Assembly: GCA_002104905.1 (NCBI GenBank)
Contig: MCFE01000050.1
Location: 62,001-126,000 of the forward strand
DNA length: 64,000 bases
Direction: 5' to 3'
Origin: Basidiobolus meristosporus CBS 931.73
Lineage: Eukaryota > Basidiobolomycota > Basidiobolomycetes > Basidiobolales > Basidiobolaceae
Positions 32,055 through 43,309 of the stretch are shown one piece after another (position 1 is the stretch's first letter; each line of letters begins with the position of its first letter). A program made the position numbers and the translations under genes. The notes under the pieces are model-generated. The model saw nothing but the letters and a program-made list of their open reading frames with translations. It searched no databases and had not been told where the DNA came from.

Positions 32055-35000
32055 ATGTCTAATACTGCTATTACTGGAATTTTTCCCTCTGCTGAAAAGT
32101 TGGATGGCTCTAACTACCAGGTGTGAAAGGTGAAGATGAAGATGCTGCTACAAGAAAGAGGCCTTTGGGATATTGTCATGGGAGAAGAATGCCCTCCTAA
32201 AAATGTGGGAGAGGAAGCCTTAAATAACCAGAAGAAAGAACAAAGTGCCTTAAACTGCATTTGCCTTAGTGTCAAGGACAAATTGCTAATTCAATGCTCA
32301 AGAGCAAAAACGGCAAAGAATGCCTGGAAAGCATTATAAGACACATACCAGTCATGTTCAGCTGCCAAGAAAATGTATCTGAGACAAAAATTCTTTACTA
32401 CAAAGATGCTGCCAGGAGAAGAAATGAAAAATCTAATTAACAGAATTACCCTGCTGGTAGATGAGATGGAATCTGTGGGTGTACCAACTACTGATGCGGA
32501 TGTGATAGTTACCATCATGAATAGCCTGACAGACAAGTTTCAGGGTCTTGTATCAGCCCTAGAGTCCAGAACTGAAGATTTGACCTTAAATTACATATAT
32601 GGAAGGCTCCTGGATGAAGAATTACAAAAATCAGCGCCAATAAGAAGGAAGAAGAAAATACTTTAATAAGCAATGATAACCAACATAGGAGGTACCCAAG
32701 ACCCTACAAAGGTAACAGCAACCTATTTTGCAACTACTGCAAAAGGAAAGGACACACATTAGACTGGTGTCTCAAAAAGAGAGATTATCAGCAAAAGAAG
32801 CCTGAATATGGGAATGCTGCAACAACTGAAGATAGACTGTTCATATCTGCACTAAATATGACCACAAGCAAGGATTCTCAGACGTGGTATATTGACTCTG
32901 GAGCTTCTCAACACTTTACACACCAAAAACAACTTTTTACCCCATATCAAGAAATTCCAATTAAGAAGGTTTTCATTGGTGACAATAGAACACTTGATGC
33001 AGTGGGAGAAGGAACTATCCAAGTAAACCTCAGAAGCAGTGAAGGAAGCCATACACTGACCTTTGAAGAAGTACTCTATGTACCAGAAATAGCCAAGAAC
33101 CTACTCTCTGTAAGCAAGGCCACAGCAGAAGGACTCAGTTTCAGTTTTGACAATTCTAAATGCAGGATCACTGATCAAAATGGTGCCCATATTGCTTTGG
33201 GCATCAGAGATCAGTATCTATACAAGTTGACTTATATTCCATCATATCTGGAAGCCAATATAAGTAACTTAAGTGAAGAAACACCATTGCTTTGGCACAG
33301 GAGATTTGGGCACATCAATTTTGATTATTTGCGTAAAATGATCAAAGATCAGCTAATTTCTGGAGTGAAAATTGATCCCCCACCTAATTTGGAGCACTGT
33401 GAAGCTTGCATATATGGGAAACAAGCCAGACAACCGTTCAAGAGCTCTGGGTAAATCAAAACTAAGAAAAATTAGATCTAATTCACTCAGATCTGTGTGG
33501 ACCTATGCAAAATTTATCCTTAGGCGGGATGAAGTATTTAATCACTTTTATTGATGATTATACAAGATAAACATGGGTCTACTTCATGGAGAGAAAGGAA
33601 GAAGCTCTGTCTAAGTTCAGGGAGTTTAAAGCCATGGTGGAGAGAGAAACAGGTGAAAAAATCAAGAAAATACGCTCTGACAATGGTGGAGAATATACCT
33701 CAAAACTCTTCATCCACTTCTGCAAAATTCATGGGATAAAGCAACAGACCACTGTACCATATTCCCCACAGCAAATTGAAGTAGCAGAACAAGCTAACAG
33801 ATCAATAATTGATATGGCAAGATCTATGATCCATGATCAAAAATTATCCTATGATTTTAAGGCGGAATCAGTTGCCACTGCTGTATATCTTAAAAATAGG
33901 AGTTATAACAGAATACTTTGTGATTCTACTCCATTTAAAGCATGGTATGGATACAGACCAAGTGCAGAACATCTAAGAATACTTGGGTGTACAGCATATG
34001 CCAAAAAACTGGCTGGAAATCAGTCAAAATATGAGCCAAAAAATGTAAAATGCATATTTTTGGGCTACTGCAATGAGAGTAAGGCATACAGACTCTACAA
34101 TACCAAAGCAAAGAAGCTGATCAAGTCCAGGGATGTGTTGTTTGATGAAAATTCAAAATGTTTACAGAAAATGACATCAAATGATGACAAAAATTTGATC
34201 TCAAGTCCACCAATTGTCAGGATTGAATCAGAGCAAAACACTGAATATTTTTTCACTCCAGAGGACTCTACAACCGTGGTTCAGCCAGAATCAGTGCCCA
34301 GGAATATCCCAGAAGTGATCATTCCAGTATCAAATGCCCGGAGATCAAATCAGACAAGAAATAGCCCAAATTACTATATTAATGAGGGTACAAACTTAGC
34401 CTATGCCTATTCAGTCCATATTGATGAACCCCATAATGTAAAAGAGGCCCTAAATAGCCCTCAGACAAAGTTTTGGAGATCTGCAATGACTGAGGAATAT
34501 CAGGCACTGATGGAAAATCAAACTTGGGACTTAGTCAAATTACCAATCAACCAAAAATCAATTGGATGCAGATGGGTCTTCAAGACAAAATACAAGGCTG
34601 ATGGTACAATTGAAAGATACCAAGCAAGACTTGTAGCCAAAGGATACTCTCAAACAAAAGGACTTGACTTCACTGAGACCTTTGCACCAGTAGCCAAGTT
34701 TAATTCCATCAGATTAATATTGGCTATTGCAGCCAAATATAAGTTTTTTACTCATTGAATGGAAGTAAAAACTGCATCTTTGAATGGAGAACTTGATGAG
34801 GACATGTATATGGACCAGCCTGATGGGTTTGTTGACCAAGATAACCCCCATTTGGTCTGCAAGCTTAAAAAGTCACTATATGGTCTCAAACAATCACCAA
34901 GAGCCTGGAATTGCAAGATAGATTCTTATATGGAATCTTTGAGTTTCAAAAGAAGTAATGCTGACTAGAGTATATACTATAAGCCAGATAGAGCAAATCC

Positions 35001-36036
35001 AGTTCTATTAGCTCTCTATGTGGATGATCTTATTATAGCCACCAATAACCTAGAATCATTGGAAGAGACTAATTCCAGCCTATCTAAGGAGTTCAAGATG
35101 TCTGATCTAGGAGAACTTAGTTACTACTTAGGGATTAAGTTCTCCATAGACAGAAGTGCTCAGACTATTACCCTAAGTCAATCCAAGTATATTCAAGATA
35201 TACTAAAGAAGTACAAAATGGAAGACTGTAAATTGGCAGCTACCCCAATGGAGACAAACCTTAACTTGGTCAAAACTCAACCAAATCAAGAGAGCTTGGT
35301 GCCATCTGAAAGCCCTGACTTTCCTTATCAATCTATGGTTGGCAGTCTGATGTATATCATGCTTGGAACACGTCCAGATATCTCATATTCAGTGGGAGTT
35401 GTTAGCCAACATAATCAGAATTATGGATCTGATCATATTGCAGCAGTTAAGCAGATTTTTAGATACCTAAAAGGAACTGCTGATATCTGCCTAAGATACA
35501 CTTATAAGGATTCAGAACAGGATCTTGTGGGATACTCTGATGCTGATTGGGGACAAAATTTAGAAGACAGAAGATCCACCACAGGATACACCTTCCTTTA
35601 CCATAAAGGAGCAATTTCATGGAATTCAAGAAAGCAACCAACTGTAGCACTTTCCACCACAGAGGCAGAGTATATGGCAGCCTGTGAAGCTACAAAAGAA
35701 GCAATGTGGCTAAGAAAGCTGTGTACAGATTTAGGCCTATGTCAAAAAACGCCTATTATTTTATTTCAAGATAATCAAGGATGTATACAATTAGGTAGAA
35801 ATCCAACTTTTCATGCTAGAACCAAGCACATAGATATTAGACATCATTTCATACATGAAGCTATAGAGAATAGCTTAGTTAGCTTAGTTTACTGTCCTAC
35901 AGATGAAATGATTGCAGACATATTTACCAAACCATTAGCTAGAGACAAGTTTGAATATCTTAGGTCAAAATTAGGACTAGTCAGTATGAACATTTGGCTG
36001 GGAGGGAGTGTTGAAAAAATCTGTATTTCCACCTAA
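32055..36036 (+). pseudogene. gag-pol: Copia B gag-pol polyprotein, better preserved than copia A
   Basis: ATG 32055-32057 opens gag. The zinc knuckle CNYCKRKGHTLDWC lies near 32735 and protease IDSGASQHF near 32890. Integrase has HRRFGHINFDYL, HSDLCGP and SDNGGEY. Reverse transcriptase has the YxDD region near 35015, where LYVDDLIIA is intact, although the copied frame is broken just upstream. RNase H is complete to 36036 (GYSDADWG, TTEAEYMAACEATKEA, HIDIRHHF, DIFTKPLA). Breaks: TGA 32124-32126 (W codon), TAA 32337-32339, one base lost near 32630, TAA 33454-33456, TAA 33568-33570 (shared with copia A), TGA 34756-34758 and TAG near 34966. The frame runs 27 bases into the 3' LTR. Confidence 0.88.
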
Positions 36037-36357
36037 ATATTCACCTAACTTAGTCACTTAGATCATTACCTTCAAATCCTAGAGAATACTGACCAAATTC
36101 CTTGTTGGGATTTACTTAGAATATTTTCACCAAAATACCAGGTACCCAGAGCATCAAAATTCTCAAAGTTATCCAAACAGCCCCAAACTTTGCACACATG
36201 TTCTTGGGACCTTTCTTAGCCTATTCTATGTGTTTGTAATGCCAAGACCAGGTAAAAGTACAAATACTACTTTTACATTCAATAAATCATTAAGGGAAAA
36301 CCACATAATTTACTTGTCCTCCCAATCACTTCCAATATCTCCAAGACTCTTACAACA
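36009..36357 (+). repeat. Copia B 3' LTR
   Basis: 349 bases, preceded by the purine tract GGGAGGGAG and followed by the CAGTC duplication. Close to its 5' partner. Confidence 0.9.
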
Positions 36358-36539
36358 CAGTCAGAGATGTGGATCATGCCATTGACACTGGAGATAGCCC
36401 TCTAGTGAGTAAGACATCTTACTGAATGAGTCCAATGGAGTTGGAGGAGATGAAGAGACAAATAGATCCGTTATTGGAGCAAGGATATATTAGACCCAGC
36501 AAGCAACCTTGGGGAGCACCAGTGCTCTTTGAGGAAAAG

Positions 36540-36819
36540 TGTTACAATTCTTGGTATAAGAGTTGTAGAGGAATAGGGAATTTAGCTAGTATTGTATTCA
36601 CTAAAACTTGAACTGATCTTTATTGATGGCATCATCATCATCCAATAAGATCCTACTTAATATATCTATTTCTGTCTTGATAAGGATCTGCTGATTCATT
36701 TGCTGATTAATGCTACTGATTTGATAGATAATACTGATATACTGATAACCTAAACATATAACTAATTGATTTGACTAAAAACTCATCCAACTTAAACATT
36801 CAAGCAGCAGATCATAACA
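36540..36819 (-). mobile_element. Solo LTR of the gypsy D family, inverted, in gypsy D reverse transcriptase
   Basis: It starts TGTTACAATTCTTGG and ends CAGATCATAACA, the inverse of the gypsy D LTR. It is flanked by AAAG on both sides (36536-36539 and 36820-36823). It is about 90 bases shorter than the full 369-base LTR because of an internal gap. It interrupts the PWGAPVLF..KNDGKLRLC reading. Confidence 0.85.
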
Positions 36820-38876
36820 AAAGAATGATGGAAAACTAAGGCTGTGCATTGACTACAGAGCCCTCAATTCAGTTACCATGCAGAATTAGGACCCCATACC
36901 TTCAATTGATGAGCTTTTAGACCAACTCAATGGAGCTACCATATTTAGCAAGCTTGACCTTATATGAGGATGCAACCAGATCAGGGTTACACCAGAGGAC
37001 ATACCAGGACAGCATTCAGGACCAGATATGGACATTGTAAGTACTTCAACATGAGCTTTGGCCTTACCAACACCCTTTAACATTCATGACCTTGATGCAA
37101 TCAGACTTCCAGCAGTACTTGAACAACTTTGTGGTAATCTACCTAGGCAACATATTGATATACAGCAAGATCAAGGAGTAATACTTGGTGCACATTAAAG
37201 TGGTTGTGAAGAAGTTAAGAGAGACCAAATTGTATGGCAGGCTAGCAAAGTGTGAATTCATGAAGGAGCATGTAGAATACCTGGACACAGAGTGACCAGC
37301 ACAGGAGTGACCTTAGACCCAAAAGATTGAAGTTGTCAAGATTTTGAAGCAGCCCCATAGCATTTTAAAACTCAGATCATTCCTTGGGATGGTTTGCTAT
37401 TATTGGAGATTTGTAGAGTCCTTTGCAAGTATTGCAGCCCCTATAACTGATATTCTGAAGAAAGATAACAACTTGACATGGGACATATCCAGTGAGACTG
37501 CCATTCAGACACTCAACAATGAGCTTGCTAAGCTGCCAAGCTTAAGAATCCTAGACTTCAGAAAAGAGTTTACTCTGTGCACAGATGCATCAGACTATAC
37601 TATTGGTTGAGTACTGGGCCAAGAGCATGAGGGAAAGTACTACCCAATTGCCTTTGAGTTCAGGAAATTGAACTCAGAAAAAAAACTGTATGGTGCATGA
37701 GAAGGAGATACTGACTATAATACACTACTTGAAGACCTAGAGATGCCACATTGAAGGAGTCAAGTGCACTGTGAAGACTGATCACCCATTACTCAATTAT
37801 ATATTTACTCAGAAAATGCTATCCATAAGAATGTCAAACTGGAGTGAATACATTCTTCAATTTGACTTGGAGATTGTCTTCTGCCATGGGAAAAACAACA
37901 TGGTTACTGATACCTTATCAAGTCTAGAATAAGTTGCACAACTCAGTTTGGTGCAAGAATCAGATTGGCCTAGCTATTTACCAAAGTACTTGGAGGACCA
38001 AGTTATTCCAAATGTGTTTGAGGAAGAGATCCAGAATATAATCCAGGATAAAGCCAGAAAATTTGTAGTACAGGATGAAGCAATTTTATTTAATTGAAGA
38101 TGGATGCCCTATTTCCTTTTGCCCTAGTGTTGCTTGCCTGGATTTATTATGTTAGCTATACAATAGAAATAGACATCTTGGAAATGAAGGAAACTGCCGC
38201 CTTGTGAAACCCAAAGCATGGTGGCCATGGAAGAAGCAAGAAACTGGGAAGCTAGTGAAAACATGCTCAAGTTGCCAAATCTACCAAGGCCAGCCACAGA
38301 GAGTTGCTGAACTCCTTCCCCTGGAGCCAGTAAGACCATTTGAGAGATTGGGAGTTGACTTTATTGGAAGATTGCCAACCATCAGGATATGCAACCATTG
38401 GAGCCTAGTAGTAGTTGACAATGCCGCTAAATGGCCAGTGGCTAAAGCTGTACCTGTAGCCAGTGAAGAAGAACTTGCAAGTTTATCTTCCAAGAGATTC
38501 TCCTGAAGTTTCATACCACTGAGGAGATTTTATCCAATAGAGTAGAAAATTTTTAGTAAAGAAACGATAGCTTACCTGGAATGCATTAGATCAAACACTT
38601 AAACCTTGGCATATTACCTTAGAGCTAATGGAGTCACTGAGCAGTTTATTGGATTATTTGGAAAATGCTCACCAAGTATGCTAATTAAGCTGTCAGTAGA
38701 TGGGATAAGTATCTAAACCAAGCACCTTTTGCCTGCAGAGTCAGAGTTCATAACACTACCCCACAAATGCAATTTTACTTAGAGTATGGATGTGAACCAA
38801 GCATTCCAGGAGATTTCACACAACCAGAGCTTATGTATGCTGTTGATGATGAACTCAGTCAGCCAAATAAACACTT

Positions 38877-39608
38877 GACTTGTTCTGTTGGATAGTGCCA
38901 AATAGAGCCATGAGTGCCAAATAGTACCATTGTGTGCCAGAGAGGCATAGTAGCCCTAAACTTGGCCCCAGAGTGTGAAGCATAACTCTGCATCTTCATG
39001 CAAAGCAGCCCCTGTGTTTCACCCATTGTGTTGGAGAAAATACATTTTTTGACCTTTTTTTGGATCTATGTTGTGCATGATGTGCAAGAACACAGAGTAA
39101 TTGAAGACATGCACCAGATACACAATACCCATGGCACTCTGAAACTAGCTCCTGTAGCTTGTATACAGTCACAAAAATGAATGGCGCTATCTTGGTCCAC
39201 TGGTATTATGTGGCACTATATTTAAATATTAGCCCTAAAGTAAGACCTATACAAAGCACTTATAGTGCCAGATAGTACCAATGGACCAAGATAGTGCCAA
39301 ACAATTTTTGTGACTATATACAAGCTACAGGAGCTAGTTTCAGAGTGCCATGGGTATTGTGTACCTGGTTCATGTCTTCAATTCTTTTGTGTTCTTGCAC
39401 ATCATGCACAACATTGATCCAAAAAAAAATGGTCAAAAAATGTATATTCTCCAATACAATGTGTGAAAGACAGGGGCTGCTTTGCATGAAGATGAAGAGC
39501 TATGTTTCACACTCTGTGGCCAAGTTTAGGCCCACATGGCCTCCCTGGCACACTATGGCATCATTTGGCACTCATGGCTCAATGTGGCACTATCCAATGG
39601 AACAAGTC
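38877..39608. mobile_element. Foldback (long inverted repeat) element with Harbinger-like ends
   Basis: Two arms of about 345 bases (38877-39220 and 39261-39608) are inverted copies of each other with perhaps 10 percent difference, separated by about 40 bases. The termini GACTTGTTCTGTTGGATAGT and the inverse of GGAACAAGTC match the ends of the Harbinger at 21687-25086. Motifs like ATAGTGCCA and GAGTGCCAAAT recur near the ends. No protein is encoded. It sits in gypsy D integrase. It is most likely a non-autonomous relative moved by the Harbinger transposase; a transcript would fold into a long hairpin. Confidence 0.85.
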
Positions 39609-39970
39609 TACTAGCCACTGGATCAAAGATGCCAAGAGGCACAGGCAAAGTATCTCAAAGTGCAGAAGAGAGGATGCAGTTATCTGATAAGACTATATCA
39701 CTTGAAGCATTGACAGTTGAGTACTTTGTATTGCAGAGAGACAACAGTTGAAAGAAGTTTGAGCCACAGTGGACAGGACCCTTCAAGGTCATCAGATAAT
39801 ATCCATTGACAACTTACCAACTAGTGGACAGAAAGACAATATCCAGGAAGATTTAGCTCATGGAGACAGACTCATGCTTGCAGGACTTGCTGACAATACT
39901 AAAGTACCATGATACTGGTATCATAAGAAAAGAGATTCAGGAAAATCCTCTCAGCTTTACTTGGGGCAAA

Positions 39971-40339
39971 TGTTATGATCTGCCACTTGAATATTAGAGT
40001 TAGATCCGTTCTTAGTCTAATCAATCAGTTTTATGCCTTGACTATCACTATATCAGTGCTATCTATCAAATATGTAGTTTTAGTTAGCAGATGAATAAGC
40101 AGATCCTTAACAGACAGAAATAGCTATATTAAGCAGGATCTTATTGGGTGACAATTATACAATCAAATGAGTAAACAGCCACAACCTACACTGGGAAATA
40201 CAATTATTCATATATTAATCTGACAAAATGTATATAAGAAGCTGCTGGGACCTCAGTTAAAACCAGCTCAAGTTTTAGTGATCATAATTCTAGCCAAACT
40301 CCCTATTCCTCTACAACTCTTACACCAAGACTTGTAACA
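39971..40339 (+). repeat. Gypsy D family LTR, shared between gypsy D and the gag fragment to its right
   Basis: 369 bases, TGTTATGATCTGCC..CTTGTAACA, with a TATA box (ATGTATATAAG, about 40227-40237). The left side is pol of gypsy D with a purine tract. The right side leads to gag and protease of the same family, so the LTR can serve as 3' LTR of one copy and 5' LTR of the next. No clear target duplication (CAAA left, CACC right). Confidence 0.75.
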
Positions 40340-41780
40340 CACCATATGTTACCTACACAAAATTAGAATAATCAAAGAAGCTCTGGAGAATGTTGCCATA
40401 GTAAATGAGAGCATTAAAATCCACTAAGCCTTGCTATGTATCAGCAACCAAGAAGTCATGCCTTTGTATCTTCCTGATCCGCATCTCCCTCTAGATCTGC
40501 GCTGGTGTTTGCACCAATATTTTTGCCACTTTTTGATGAAGGAGCCATAGCAATTAATAATTGTGCTGAGTTTCTTCACAAGTTTGGTCATGTCATTACT
40601 GCATACCAGCTACACCCTGACACCAATTGGGCTAGATTTTAGCCTTTCTGTCTCACCATGCAAGATGTCAACTGGGTTGAAGTGAACTTTCCTTCCAAAA
40701 GCATGTGGAGAATTGCCCAACGCCTCTTTAGCAGCCACTTTAAAGATTCTCACAAGAGGGCACATTTGGACTGCAACCTATGTAAACTAAAAAGCAATCT
40801 GTGCAGCACTCCTTCAATAGATTCCAAAGACAAATGGGCTTTGTTGGAGTTAGTGATGAGTTTCTGTTGCTTACAGCTCACTTTCTTTCAAAATTCCAAC
40901 ACCAACTACAAAAGAGTAGTGCTAACATCAAAGCATGCAACCCTGAACATACTTATGGTTAGGTCTCATATATATATACACTTGCAACCACCATTACTAC
41001 TGCAGATAGCCATACCTCAGGCAGCTCTGCTTTTACTCAAGTAACAACCAGAGAATCAACCAATCATTTGACCAACAAGAAGTCAGTTGCTATCAAACAT
41101 TGTGAGCAGAGTGGAATATGCTCTCAACTTACTTGGGAATGCAATGGCATTACCATGCAGTAAAACTAGCCAAGCAACACCTCAGAGAAGCAGCAAAAAC
41201 CAAAACTGATAATCCATATTCTGATGACAAATGCTATCAATGTGGCAAGATGGGACATCAATCACCTGCCTTTCCTTAGAGGAACTCCACACCATTGGCA
41301 AAAGCTGTGCAGACCCTATACAATTGCTCCACCAATGATACAACAAGGCATGAGGATGTGTATGAAGAACTTACAGCTCAAGATTAATGCAACCTCCTTG
41401 AATTTCTAGTTAGAATTGCTATTGTTCATCCAATGAAGCAACCAAGTTCATAGCAAAAGGCCATAGTGAGGCCACTCACCCTCAATGGTAAATCAAATGT
41501 AGAACTGCTGTAAACTGGATCATTCAATTCTATTGTATCACCCAATGTAGTCAAAGAACTCACATTGGAAATAGAAAAATAACCTGGAAAAATTGTTCTT
41601 GCAGCTAAGGACCTCCCAGCCCTAAGAATTGGTATCACCATCCCAATCAACACACATTGTGGCTATATAACTAATCCATCAAGAAAGTTATTAACATTTC
41701 AGATGAACCTCAGGTAGTCATTGGTCTAGACACCTTCACTAAGCTTGGCTAGCAAATGAATATGATCAGTCTGTAATCAT
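40340..41780 (+). pseudogene. gag: Gypsy E: gag and protease remnant
   Basis: A gag-like frame can be followed from about 40500 (PIFLPLFDEGAIAINNCAEF) through 41044 with stops. A clear zinc knuckle CYQCGKMGHQSPAF lies at about 41230-41275. It is followed by a protease-like region near 41480-41660 (LNGKSNVELL, TGSFNSIVSPNVVKEL, LPALRIGI). No reverse transcriptase follows; CACTA accessory sequence begins near 41810. The identity of the first 160 bases after the LTR is uncertain. Confidence 0.6.
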
Positions 41781-41809
41781 TTTGCAGGATTCAAACAGGT
41801 ACATGGTAT

Positions 41810-42940
41810 TTGAGTAAGCATTCCTATGCTAAGCAGCTATTACAAAATAGCAGAAGCTATCACAGGCATATGAACAATGGCAGCTTCCTCAAGTGCTTGT
41901 CACAAGCGGGACTGAAAGCTCCTAATAAGCAGCAAAAATATCTCATGTGGCTGGAAGGGTGCCACTCAGTGACAAGCAGGCAGGAACCAATACATCAGTT
42001 CAGCATTTATTGGGAAGAAGTATAGTTCAACTCAAGAAGCACTCAGTTAAAGTATCAGTGAAGGACCCAGTAGTGATGAACACTGGCAGATTCCTTGGGG
42101 CTTGTCACAAGTAGTACTGAAAGCTCTTTACAAGTGGCAATGAAATGTCTTTTCCTAGATTAATGCCAGTCAGGGACAGGCAGGCAGGGATCAACTCACC
42201 ATTCTAATATTTATCAACAGAAAATATTATTCAATACATGCAGCACCATGTTGAAGTAGTGATGAAGGACCTAACAGTGATAAAGCTAGTTGCTTCAAGA
42301 TTTGATTACAAGCAGGGTTGAAAGCATAAAACAAGTGACAGAGAAGTGGCCACTAGTCAAAAGAGTGCAACCCAAGGACAAGCAGACAGAAGCCAATGTA
42401 CCATTGCACCATTTTCAAGAAGAAAATGTAGCTCAACATAAGAGGTGCTCAGTCAAAGCAGCAGTGAAACATTTGGCAGTCACATAGGCAAAGGGAATAG
42501 GGTCTACATAAAGCAGAGAGAGGGATTCATGGAAAAAAAGCTATAATTTCTACCAATTAATGCCATCAGCACAAACAGGCCAAGCCTCATAATAGCCAGG
42601 GAAAACTATAAGCAAGATAGGAGCTATTTTCTCAAGAGTTGGAAGCATGACCATCTGAGCTACAACCCAGCAGGGCAAATGACTTTGTAGAGCAGGCATA
42701 ATACCTGCTGCAGCCTCCTCATCCTTCATTATAGAGAGTGTGGATATCCCATGACAGACAAAGCAACAATGTCATGAACTCACAAGACAATTGCAATGCC
42801 AATAGCGGAATTTTGAGCATCAATAGGCACACCAAGAGGTTACTGTACTACCTCAAAACCTATGCTCAGGTCAACTTACGTGAATATTCAAAGGATAGAT
42901 TGCTCAGAATGGCAGCTGAATTTCACAGGGAGACCTAATT
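41810..42940 (+). pseudogene. CACTA accessory gene fragment with three or more tandem repeats
   Basis: Plus-strand copies of the roughly 210-base repeat unit begin near 41870, 42090 and 42280 (each with a CTTGTCACAAGC-like block, a GTGA.AAG block and a GACAGGCAG/GACAAGCAG block). A C-terminal block (INRHTKRLLYYLKTYAQ) follows at 42820-42935. This matches the 70-residue repeats and tail of the accessory gene at 5479-7364. Stops are numerous. It shows that repeat number varies between copies. Confidence 0.6.
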
Positions 42941-43309
42941 TCTTATCAAACAAATGGGCAAACTTTTAGCATTGCTGAAATAACTAGGGTTCCACTCAAT
43001 TATTGATACATTACCACCTATCACTAAGTTAAATGATGTATTCCAGAATCTTAACTTAGAAATCAGTTTGTTTGTATCTGCCTATTATTAGGAGCAAGTG
43101 AATAATGGAACCTTAGGCAAATTTAAAGCCTGTCCAGATGAGCTAAAATTTGGCATATGTGCTCCTGAGACTCCCCTAATATTGACCAATTAGTTGCGTT
43201 TATGTAGTCTTACTACTACTGGAAGTACTGTGATGCAATACAATAAATCATCAAATTAATATTGTGTAAATCTTCTAAATTCTCTATTTCACCTCCAATA
43301 CATCACTTT
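42941..43309. other. Unassigned AT-rich stretch
   Basis: No repeat or protein similarity to other parts of the window could be seen. A short plus-strand reading (IIDTLPPITKLNDVFQNLNL) may be a transposon remnant, but this is not supported. Confidence 0.4.

Larger units (their letters stand above)
31675..36357 (+). mobile_element. Copia B: full-length Ty1/copia retrotransposon
   Basis: The LTRs both start TGTTGAAAAAA (31675 and 36009) and both end CTTACAACA. The target duplication CAGTC (31670-31674 and 36358-36362) is perfect and restores the gypsy D reading PPV|RDV when removed. It is the same family as copia A, but the LTR start (TGTTGA against TGTTGT) separates the two copies. Confidence 0.93.
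31500..39970 (+). pseudogene. pol: Gypsy D pol remnant (reverse transcriptase, RNase H, integrase)
   Basis: 31600-31674 encodes LLIEYSDVFPDELVGLPPV, which continues at 36358 with RDVDHAID and then MSPMELEEMKRQIDPLLEQG and PWGAPVLF. At 36824 it resumes with KNDGKLRLCIDYRALN, then PIPSIDELLDQLNGATIFSK. RNase H connection at 37344-37615 (LRSFLGMVCYYWRF, LCTDASDYTIG). Integrase: CSSCQIYQGQPQ near 38260, GVDFIGRLPT, AYYLRANGVTEQFIG near 38610. The end is PQWTGPFKV near 39760. Stops and frameshifts are frequent throughout, so this copy is long dead. Confidence 0.82.
31500..40339 (+). mobile_element. Gypsy D: second Ty3/gypsy family, 5' truncated and hit three times
   Basis: Its own sequence is 31500-31674, 36358-36539, 36820-38876 and 39609-40339. 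It is interrupted by copia B, a solo LTR of its own family and a foldback element. It starts between protease and reverse transcriptase, so gag is absent. It ends in an LTR (39971-40339) after the purine tract TTGGGGCAAA. Confidence 0.8.

Noticed and set aside
39971-40339. Treating this LTR as an independent solo insertion
   Set aside because: There is no matching duplication at its sides, while a purine tract and pol precede it and gag follows, so it fits a shared LTR better.
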